NCBI GenBank assembly: GCA_021783895.1
Contig: JAJXTJ010000107.1
Coordinates: forward strand, 1 to 5,497
Direction of reading: 5' to 3'
Source of the DNA: Pseudomonadota bacterium
GTDB lineage: Bacteria; Pseudomonadota; Gammaproteobacteria; Burkholderiales; Sulfuricellaceae
Length of the DNA: 5,497 nt
Positions 1 through 4,896 of the stretch are shown one piece after another (the stretch's first letter is position 1; every line of letters begins with the position of its first letter). The position numbers were made by a program, and so were the translations under genes. The notes under the pieces are model-generated. The model was given only the letters and a program-made list of their open reading frames with translations, was not told the DNA's origin and made no database searches.

Positions 1-34
1 AGGCTTCGGGAGGGGTGCGGGGGCGGGTGTTCAT
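1..34 (-). CDS. possible 5' end of a downstream gene, cut by the window edge
   Basis: An ATG at 34-32 opens a minus-strand frame reading MNTRPRTPPEA, which continues without a stop to the window edge. Only 11 codons are visible, so no family can be assigned. The main support is position: the ATG lies 13 bases downstream of a good -10-like hexamer with a paired -35 at 17-bp spacing. There is no Shine-Dalgarno sequence, and the leader would be only about 7 nt, so translation would have to be near-leaderless. The sequence is very C-rich on this strand, and open frames are common in such DNA. It could be a chance frame. Confidence 0.28.
   Translation of the reverse strand, partial: MNTRPRTPPEA
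8..27 (+). other. potential G-quadruplex motif
   Basis: Four G-runs of 3, 4, 5 and 3 bases are separated by loops of 1, 3 and 1 bases (G at 8-10, 12-15, 19-23, 25-27). This meets the usual G3+N1-7 definition. The G-rich strand is the plus strand, which would be the template strand of the putative gene starting at 34. Whether it folds or matters is unknown; the whole 1-175 stretch is G-rich on this strand. Confidence 0.4.
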
Positions 35-47
35 TTTTGCCGGGCGG

Positions 48-76
48 ATTGTACGGGGGATGTTAACGGCCGGCAA
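48..76 (-). promoter_or_regulatory. putative sigma70-type promoter for a downstream gene
   Basis: On the minus strand, TTGCCG (76-71, 4/6 to the -35 consensus) and TACAAT (53-48, 5/6 to the -10 consensus) are separated by exactly 17 bp. The site lies between the REP pair and the ATG at 34, and points away from the lasso operon. A GTTAAC palindrome sits in the spacer (62-67). It was found by eye only. The stretch between it and the REP pair (77-176) shows no supportable gene. Confidence 0.35.
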
Positions 77-176
77 TTCGGGATCTTGAGGGAGGGGGTG
101 TTGGAGGCCCGCCTTTATGTGCTTTAGGGTACTCGGGGCGAAGGGTGGGGGCGGTGCTCGTGACTTTGGCGAGGGT

Positions 177-261
177 GCGAAATTCGGGGCGGGGCGCCCC
201 TCCTACAGGTGAAGATGACGGTGTTGTACTTTTGTAGGAGCACCCGCCCCGGGGCGAATGC
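177..261. repeat. inverted pair of GTAG-type REP elements at the operon end
   Basis: Two related palindromic units face each other: 177-207 (minus orientation, ending CTCCTACA) and 233-261 (plus orientation, beginning TGTAGGAG). The 8-bp heads at 200-207 and 233-240 are perfect complements around a 25-base spacer. Each unit has its own GC-rich core palindrome: 191-200 (GGGGCGCCCC) and 245-256 (CGCCCCGGGGCG). This matches the known layout of extragenic REP pairs with a GTAG head, common in Xanthomonas/Stenotrophomonas/Pseudomonas-type genomes. The pair begins 1 base past the B1 stop codon. It could therefore protect the 3' end of the transcript or help end transcription; no U-tract is present, so it is not a classical intrinsic terminator. 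Confidence 0.8.
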
Positions 262-262
262 C

Positions 263-535
263 TCACTCGATGCTGATCAGCTTCTGCTCGAGCAGCTTGT
301 CGGCCAAGTCGAGCACGTCGCGCTCCAGCGCTTCGCGGGTGACGTCGTATTCATCCAGCAGGATGTCGCAGATTTCGCCGAGGGTCTTGCCTTCGCCCAT
401 GAGTTGCCAGATGCGGGCACCGACCGGGTCGAGGCCGTAATAGGTGCCGCCGGCGAGGTCGAGGATGACGGTTTCGTCGCCCACCTGGCGGGCCATGACT
501 TGCGCGGGGATGCTTGCCTTGTCGGTGAGGTTCAT
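263..535 (-). CDS. lasso peptide B1 protein, PqqD-like leader-recognition element (RRE)
   Basis: This encodes 90 residues of the PqqD family. In lasso pathways the stand-alone PqqD-like protein (B1) binds the precursor leader, contacting its YxxP...L motif, and delivers it to the B2 peptidase. What is seen is the typical stretch VILDLAGGTYYGLDPVGARI (residues 23-42), then WQLMGEGKTLGEI and a helical C-terminus ending DLADKLLEQKLISIE. This is the winged-helix RRE pattern at the usual length. The ATG overlaps the kinase stop codon by 4 bp (ATGA, 532-535), so translation is probably coupled. A much longer open frame extends upstream but lies inside the kinase gene, and its extra sequence is Arg/Pro-rich shadow, so this start is preferred. 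It is the last gene of the operon, followed directly by the REP pair. GC-rich, like the kinase. Confidence 0.92.
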   Translation of the reverse strand: MNLTDKASIPAQVMARQVGDETVILDLAGGTYYGLDPVGARIWQLMGEGKTLGEICDILLDEYDVTREALERDVLDLADKLLEQKLISIE

Positions 536-1395
536 GCGGGGTCGCTTTCTTGTGTCGCGTGCTCGATGATCGCCTGGCGCACGGCGGCCAGGTCTTCGTA
601 GCGGCGGGGGTAGTCGAGTCGGTAGTAGATCGGCAGGCTGGCGAGGCTGGACAGTTCGTTGAAATGGGCCGCGAGCATCTGCTTCTCCTCGATGTCGAGC
701 AGGAACGAGTGCTTGACCAGTTCGATCAGGGCCTCGCCCGGCTTCATGCGCTGGAAGGTGATGGCGGGCGCGCTGCCGTCGCCCAGGAAGTACACCCGGC
801 GCAAGGGCCGAGGGGTGTCGCAGAACGGGATGGCCGCGCCGGCCAGGAAGCGCGACTTGGTGGTGAATTCGAGGGCGGGCGCGGCAGGCGTGTCGGGGGC
901 GATCAGCGCCGCCTCGCTGTCCTGCCAAAGCCGGATGGAGGGGTGGCTGGGCATGATTTGATAGCCACCGACGCAGGCCTCGACCATCAGCCCGTCGTCG
1001 GTGAGGAAGGGGAATCCGCTGCCCGCGAAGCTGGCGGCCAGCGTGGACTTGCCCTTGCCGGAGGCGCCCATGAAGGCAACCGCCGCGCCATCGATCTCGA
1101 CCGCGCTTGCGTGGAAGACGAGCTTGCCCTGCTTGCTGAGCGCAAGCGGGAGGACCTGGTTCTGATAGAGATGCTGGACGGTGTTTTCAGGGATGCCGGG
1201 CGCGGGCCAGCAGCGGACTGACCGGCCATCGGTCGAAACCGTGAAATCTGCGAGACCGGGAAAGCGCAGCAGGTAGCCGGCGTCGGTGCGGAAAAACAGC
1301 GTCCACCGCGTGCCGTCGGGGAATGTCCACTCGTGGAAGGGCGCGTGCCCTAGGGGGGCTTGCGGCCGTGCGGATTCGAGGCGGAAAACGCTCAC
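532..1395 (-). CDS. HprK-related lasso peptide kinase
   Basis: This encodes 287 residues from a GTG start. It resembles the HPr kinase-like proteins found in lasso clusters, which in the paeninodin pathway phosphorylate the C-terminal Ser of the precursor. Seen: a conserved KLVFHASAVEIDG stretch (91-103), the P-loop GASGKGKST (110-118), and LTDDG (131-135), which corresponds to the HprK acidic pair. The first ~90 residues form the usual divergent N-terminal part. The GTG at 1395 shares one base with the methyltransferase stop (TAGTG), favouring translational coupling. An in-frame ATG at 1425 would add 10 residues (MPGAGSGHSL) and overlap the upstream gene by 31 bp with no ribosome site; the family N-terminus fits the GTG start better. 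The substrate is inferred to be Ser60 of the precursor (core Ser18) once the S74 domain is gone. GC-rich, unlike the gene before it. Confidence 0.88.
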   Translation of the reverse strand: MSVFRLESARPQAPLGHAPFHEWTFPDGTRWTLFFRTDAGYLLRFPGLADFTVSTDGRSVRCWPAPGIPENTVQHLYQNQVLPLALSKQGKLVFHASAVEIDGAAVAFMGASGKGKSTLAASFAGSGFPFLTDDGLMVEACVGGYQIMPSHPSIRLWQDSEAALIAPDTPAAPALEFTTKSRFLAGAAIPFCDTPRPLRRVYFLGDGSAPAITFQRMKPGEALIELVKHSFLLDIEEKQMLAAHFNELSSLASLPIYYRLDYPRRYEDLAAVRQAIIEHATQESDPA

Positions 1396-2513
1396 TAGAC
1401 TGTGTCCCGACCCAGCACCCGGCATACAAAGTTCGAAATTTCAACTGGCGATGGAAACAAACCGGGATGGTCGCGCAAGATGGCCTGTTCGATTTCCTGG
1501 GCGGTCTTTTTTCCGTCGCAGTAAGCCAGCACGGTCAAACGGGCCTGACCCTCGCGGCTCAAATGCGGTACACGATCAGGGTTGCCTCGGATCAAGTTCT
1601 CGGGTGACAACATCATGCCCTGCCAGGTTGAATGACTGAAGCGCCGCCCTGTTTCCGGAAAGAACACGTTCCAGGCGATCAAGTACTCAGACGGACGCGC
1701 CATGACGGTGACCTGGATCACGTCGCCTGCTTTGGCCGGTACGGCTTCGCTGATAGGCAGAAAAACCTGGGGGCGGTGGATGGGTTTTTCCGCCAGCGGC
1801 GAATTTGTCATCCATACATCTTTCGCCAACTCACACTCGAACCACCCTGCTACCCCGTCAATCACGCCATCGCGTTCGATGCGGAGTTTTGCGTTCCAGG
1901 AAAAGAACTCGGGGTTGTCTGCGTACAGATCGATATCGCCCAGGATGACTGGGGGACACAACACGTCACCCCGTTCGAGAGTAACCGCCTGTTTGGTATT
2001 GATCGCGTAACTGCTCAGCCAGTGAAACTCAGGGGGAATATTTCCAGCTTGCCAGCCATGTGCAAGTTGATGGCAGGTTTGCGAGCCGACTACAGCGACA
2101 GCAAGCCGGATTCTGGAAGGAATCAACGTGCCGCCTGGCTTTAGAAATCGCCGTCTGGCGTCTTCAAGAAACTCGATCACGCCATAGTCAAAACCGAAAT
2201 AGCCGACGTGGTCGCAGATCACCACATCGACGCGGTCGGGCAGATCAATCTGGCTGGACTTGCCGTGGATGAAGGTGGTGTGCTCGGCATGGCCGGCGCG
2301 CATCATGGTATCCCGTGCAATTTCGATCATGGCGCTGTCATCAACGGAATAAACATGATCTGCACCAGCCTGGATGCACATCAAGCCCAGTATTCCTGAG
2401 CCGCACCCCAGATCAGCAACGACTTCGCCTGGAGAGATGGCTTTTCCTATGGCAGCTTTATAGAGTTCAAGCCTGGTTGCATCGGCAACATAGCTCAGGT
2501 GCTCATCCAGCAT
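1395..2513 (-). CDS. PRMT-like SAM methyltransferase with C-terminal PqqD-like domain
   Basis: This encodes 372 residues. Residues ~1-305 look like the protein arginine methyltransferase fold: motif I VVADLGCGSGILGL (31-44), an acidic post-I loop (VDD, 57-59), VDVVICDHVGYF (95-106), LKPGGTLIPSR (124-134), a beta-barrel region, and STW (295-297) where PRMTs have THW. The PRMT double-E loop is not kept: aligned with SEWMGYxxxYE, the first Glu is Asp101 and the second falls on Tyr110. Arginine as target is therefore doubtful. Residues ~310-372 (RLTVLAYCDGKKTAQEIEQA and following) look like a second PqqD/RRE domain, which would let the enzyme dock on the leader. The ATG is 9 bp after the precursor stop and in the same frame, with a weak ribosome site. 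It is inferred to methylate the lasso peptide or its precursor; the site is unknown. Its GC content is lower than that of the kinase that follows. Confidence 0.82.
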   Translation of the reverse strand: MLDEHLSYVADATRLELYKAAIGKAISPGEVVADLGCGSGILGLMCIQAGADHVYSVDDSAMIEIARDTMMRAGHAEHTTFIHGKSSQIDLPDRVDVVICDHVGYFGFDYGVIEFLEDARRRFLKPGGTLIPSRIRLAVAVVGSQTCHQLAHGWQAGNIPPEFHWLSSYAINTKQAVTLERGDVLCPPVILGDIDLYADNPEFFSWNAKLRIERDGVIDGVAGWFECELAKDVWMTNSPLAEKPIHRPQVFLPISEAVPAKAGDVIQVTVMARPSEYLIAWNVFFPETGRRFSHSTWQGMMLSPENLIRGNPDRVPHLSREGQARLTVLAYCDGKKTAQEIEQAILRDHPGLFPSPVEISNFVCRVLGRDTV

Positions 2514-2522
2514 AAACCCGGT

Positions 2523-2954
2523 CTATCTTGTCGTATCAGTCGGCTTTTGAATACGATGACTGATTCCCAGCATCGCGTAGTCGACCATCTTGTATCCATC
2601 TGGATGAACAGACACCGCACCAGGCAAGATGGCTTCGACTTCCTGTGCCATTACCCCGAACTGCCTGCCATGCCCACAGAGATCCTGGTACTCGGGTTTG
2701 TAATCAAACAGGTAAATGCCGAATCCGAGCGGGTGTGCATCGATTCGGACAATTTTTTCTTTGGCCGTGCGATCAGAGACCACCATCATCATCTGCCCCC
2801 CGTCCCCATTTGCTGTCGCACCGGTTCCTCTAGTCAGGGCTTGGATGGTGCCAAGTGTCCGCAGGGTCGGGCGTTGATACGATTTCTTGTGAGCGGAGTT
2901 ATTCGGGGCCGTTTTCTCTGGCCGGTTCTCTTTTGCATCGCTAGGTAGTGTCAT
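2523..2954 (-). CDS. lasso precursor fused to a Peptidase_S74-type chaperone domain
   Basis: This encodes 143 residues and is the presumed operon substrate. Residues 1-42 are leader-like: a charged start, then KKSYQRPTLRTLGTIQALTR, matching the lasso leader pattern YxxPxLxxLG...Tx (Tyr26, Pro29, Leu31, Thr41 at -2). Residues 43-60 are the predicted core. Residues 61-131 match the Peptidase_S74 intramolecular chaperone domain of phage endosialidases and tail fibres: SDRTAKEKIVRI, LGFGIYLFDYKPEY, GRQFGVMAQEVEAILPGAV, HPDGYKMVDYAMLGI. The self-cleavage signature Ser60-Asp61 with Lys65 at Ser+5 is present. The start is the second of two adjacent ATGs, 6 nt from AGGAG (2965-2961); the first (2957) is only 3 nt away. 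An open frame reaches 3080 but overlaps the cyclase end. Lasso precursors are usually ~40-60 residues, so this is an unusual fusion. A plain phage tail-fibre gene is unlikely given the leader and the complete lasso machinery around it. Confidence 0.82.
   Translation of the reverse strand: MTLPSDAKENRPEKTAPNNSAHKKSYQRPTLRTLGTIQALTRGTGATANGDGGQMMMVVSDRTAKEKIVRIDAHPLGFGIYLFDYKPEYQDLCGHGRQFGVMAQEVEAILPGAVSVHPDGYKMVDYAMLGISHRIQKPTDTTR
2775..2828 (-). other. predicted 18-residue lasso core peptide
   Basis: Core residues GTGATANGDGGQMMMVVS are precursor residues 43-60. The N-terminal end is set by Thr41 at position -2, the usual lasso leader rule, giving Gly1. Asp9 supplies the side-chain carboxylate for a 9-residue macrolactam ring. 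The tail would be GGQMMMVVS. The C-terminal end is set by the S74 self-cleavage site after Ser60, so the peptide would end in Ser, fitting the HprK-like kinase. Three consecutive Met residues (core 13-15) are the bulkiest tail side chains and may act as plugs. Both ends are predicted from motifs, not shown. Confidence 0.6.
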
Positions 2955-2960
2955 CATTTG

Positions 2961-2965
2961 CTCCT
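2961..2965 (-). promoter_or_regulatory. Shine-Dalgarno site of the precursor gene
   Basis: AGGAG lies 6 nt before the ATG at 2954 and 3 nt before the ATG at 2957, which favours the second ATG as the start. It is the only strong Shine-Dalgarno site in the operon. The other genes start at stop-codon overlaps or after weak sites. This fits higher independent translation of the substrate than of its enzymes. Confidence 0.8.
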
Positions 2966-2968
2966 GAT

Positions 2969-3003
2969 TGCGCCAATCGATAGAAGTGGGGATCGACAGC
3001 GCA
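2969..3003 (-). promoter_or_regulatory. intercistronic stem-loop between cyclase and precursor genes
   Basis: Directly after the cyclase stop codon, an outer 5-bp stem (TGCGC 2969-2973 with GCGCA 2999-3003) encloses a small internal loop (3 and 2 bases). Inside is a second 5-bp stem (TCGAT 2977-2981 with ATCGA 2992-2996) with a 10-base loop. It occupies nearly the whole gap and ends just before the precursor ribosome site. There is no U-tract, so it is not a standard terminator. It may be an mRNA processing or stability element, or it may gate the ribosome site. Its stability was not computed. Confidence 0.5.
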
Positions 3004-4896
3004 TTATTGGCCCAGAGTATCCGGCAAAAGTGCGCTGCAGCCAAACAGGCTCCATAGCATCCATTCCGGAATTCCTCCATATATGGGGTCTCCCCAAGCA
3101 GTATGTGTATTCCCTAATTGGTCAAACAATACCCAATCCTGGTCGCTCCCCATCATTTTTCTTGATAGAACTTTTTTTATTCCCGCTGTGTGGCATCTAA
3201 AGACCCCCATGAAGTCGGCTTTGGTTTTTCTATTCAGAACACTTTTGGGTAACAGGCCCGTCATGGCTGACCTGTGCAATATTTTGTTTGTATCTCCCCG
3301 TAGGCGGAGGCGCTCTGGGGTGGAGAAGGCAAATTGCACCATCGCTGTATTCAGAAAAGGTTTACGGAGTTCTAGGCTGGAATGCGATGCAAGGCGCTCC
3401 TCGGACTCCCTTGCGATAACGGCATATACGTCACATAGCAACTCGATTTGCGCACGATGTCCAATGCGCCCCAATGTGTTATCGGCAAATAAAGGCACAG
3501 CCCCCTCTTTTCCCTTGTTAAAGATCGAGCGGAGTCTCGGTGTAAGCCAGGCCTGGCGATCATACAAAGGTGCTTTGCGGCATGCCAGGGCTTTCCTCAA
3601 CATTTCCTGGGCAAAACCCGGCAAGAACAGGATTGCTCCAGCACGCCCAAACCACCGCCAGGCATTTTTAGCCCCCACCTCTTTGCAATCAATTCTCAAG
3701 CTTTCATAGAGGTTGCGCCATCTCCCTGATGCCATTTCCTCTTCGTAATATGCGCGGGAACCCCCCAGCCATTCGTCCCCACCATCGCCCGTAAAAAGAA
3801 CGGCGCAGCCACGTTCCCTTGCCAACTCTCTTATGCCTAGCCCCATGATTCCGTTTGGGTAGCCAGGAAACTCCCGAAAGGTTCGCGCCCGTTCCTGGTA
3901 CCAGCGCAAGGGCTGTATGGTCGGCGTGACTTCATGAACGGGAATTCCCAGGTGTGCACTTACAGCGTGGCAAAACTCAAGTTCATTGGCGGCGGAGTCG
4001 TCATCAAACTTGAGCGTATAAGCTTCAATATCCGGGGCCAGCAATCTATGTTGGTCATGCAGGTGTTTTGCAGCAGCGAAAATGGCCGATGAGTCCAGTC
4101 CCCCGCTGACTTCAAACGCCAATGTCTTGTGCGAACGCGATAGGCGTTGGACGGTGTCAAAAAAAAGCACGCGGTAATGCTCGACATACTCATCGTATTT
4201 TCGATATGGAAGCGGTGCAAAAAGATCGGGTCGCCAGTACTCGGCGGTACGTAAACCTTGTGAGCACGCTTCCATCCAGTGTGCTTCGAGCAAACGCTGA
4301 ATTCCCTTCCACAGCGTTTCATCTCGCGAATACCATTCGATAGTCAGGTATTGCGCAACCATTTTTTCGTTAAGTTCTGGTTGGATCCAAGGCAGTTCGA
4401 GAATGGCATGCAGTTCGGAGGCAAACGTCAAAATTTTGCCATCCCAGTGATAGTTAAAGGGCTTGTTGCCCATGCGGTCCCGGGCGCAGAAGGCGGTGCG
4501 GTTCCTGGCATCCCAGATCACCAGCGCGAAGTCGCCGTCGATGTGCGCCAGGCATTCGCGGTCCCAAACTTCATAGGCGCGCAGGACCAGCTCGGCGTCG
4601 GCGCGGGTTCTGAGCACGGCGCCGCGGCCGAGCAACTCCTTGCGCAGTTCCTCCCAGTTGTCCACCCGGCCGTCCATCACGAGCACGAGGCTTTCGTCCT
4701 CGTTGGTGAGCGGCTGAGTTTCCTCGAGCGACTCGGGCGTGGTGCGCAGCATGCACTGGCCGAGGGCGACGGAGCCCTTGACCCAGTGGTGGATGCCGTC
4801 CGGCCCGCGGTAGGACATGGCGGCGGTCATCTTCTCGATCTGGCCCGGTTCGACCGGCGCGCCGTCGAAACGGATGATGCCGGCGATGCCGCTCAC
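3004..4896 (-). CDS. lasso peptide macrolactam cyclase, asparagine synthetase-like (lasso C)
   Basis: This encodes 630 residues, the usual size for lasso cyclases. It is related to asparagine synthetase B: it adenylates the side-chain carboxylate of the core Asp/Glu with ATP and joins it to the core N-terminus. The N-terminal glutaminase-like domain (~1-165) starts MSGIAGIIRFDG, so Ser replaces the catalytic Cys2; RGPD (30-33) and GDFALVIWD (121-129) remain. The synthetase domain has the PPi-binding loop SGGLDSS (264-270) and FTGDGGDEWLGG (368-379). The GTG start at 4896 overlaps the B2 stop by 4 bp (GTGA), with no ribosome site, so translation is coupled. An open frame from 5082 exists, but its first 62 residues are Arg/Pro-rich shadow of B2, and the family begins with M-(C/S)-G-I. 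GC content falls abruptly near codon 142, a sign of a recombinant gene. Confidence 0.93.
   Translation of the reverse strand: MSGIAGIIRFDGAPVEPGQIEKMTAAMSYRGPDGIHHWVKGSVALGQCMLRTTPESLEETQPLTNEDESLVLVMDGRVDNWEELRKELLGRGAVLRTRADAELVLRAYEVWDRECLAHIDGDFALVIWDARNRTAFCARDRMGNKPFNYHWDGKILTFASELHAILELPWIQPELNEKMVAQYLTIEWYSRDETLWKGIQRLLEAHWMEACSQGLRTAEYWRPDLFAPLPYRKYDEYVEHYRVLFFDTVQRLSRSHKTLAFEVSGGLDSSAIFAAAKHLHDQHRLLAPDIEAYTLKFDDDSAANELEFCHAVSAHLGIPVHEVTPTIQPLRWYQERARTFREFPGYPNGIMGLGIRELARERGCAVLFTGDGGDEWLGGSRAYYEEEMASGRWRNLYESLRIDCKEVGAKNAWRWFGRAGAILFLPGFAQEMLRKALACRKAPLYDRQAWLTPRLRSIFNKGKEGAVPLFADNTLGRIGHRAQIELLCDVYAVIARESEERLASHSSLELRKPFLNTAMVQFAFSTPERLRLRGDTNKILHRSAMTGLLPKSVLNRKTKADFMGVFRCHTAGIKKVLSRKMMGSDQDWVLFDQLGNTHTAWGDPIYGGIPEWMLWSLFGCSALLPDTLGQ

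Larger units (their letters stand above)
1430..4470. other. lower-GC block inside a GC-rich operon, probable recombined cassette
   Basis: Hand-counted 60-base samples give GC of 72% (4801-4860) and 68% (4561-4620) on one side and 73% (841-900) on the other. Samples inside give 48% (3181-3240), 37% (3121-3180) and 50% (1981-2040). The high-side change falls near 4470, inside the cyclase gene, and the low-side change lies around 1390-1430, at the methyltransferase/kinase junction. The block contains the cyclase synthetase domain, the precursor and the methyltransferase. Boundaries are approximate. A few lines inside are intermediate (58% at 2101-2160), and one kinase line is also 58% (661-720). 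Confidence 0.55.

Noticed and set aside
63..266. 67-codon open frame on the minus strand at the operon end
   Set aside because: It runs through the REP pair and low-complexity C-rich DNA. The Pro/Ser/Arg-rich product has no family signal.
550..1221. 223-codon open frame on the plus strand
   Set aside because: It is antisense to the kinase, which carries an intact P-loop. The translation is Gly/Ala/Glu-rich with no family signal.
1632..2144. 170-codon open frame on the plus strand
   Set aside because: It is antisense to the methyltransferase, and no motif was recognised.
2523..2954. Reading the S74-containing protein as a prophage tail-fibre remnant
   Set aside because: The N-terminal half is a lasso leader and core rather than a fibre shaft, the gene sits inside a complete lasso operon, and no other phage gene is present.
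3020..3060. Possible internal promoter before the precursor (TTGGCT, 17 bp, GATACT on the minus strand)
   Set aside because: It has only 4/6 matches in each box and lies inside the cyclase coding sequence, so it is no better than chance.
2955..3080. Upstream extension of the precursor to an ATG at 3080
   Set aside because: It would overlap the cyclase 3' end by 77 bases and pass through the intercistronic hairpin. The AGGAG site points to the ATG at 2954.
3074..3087. CCATATATGG palindrome and neighbouring GGAATTCC
   Set aside because: They lie in conserved cyclase coding sequence (DPIYGGIPEW), are short, and have no context suggesting an operator.
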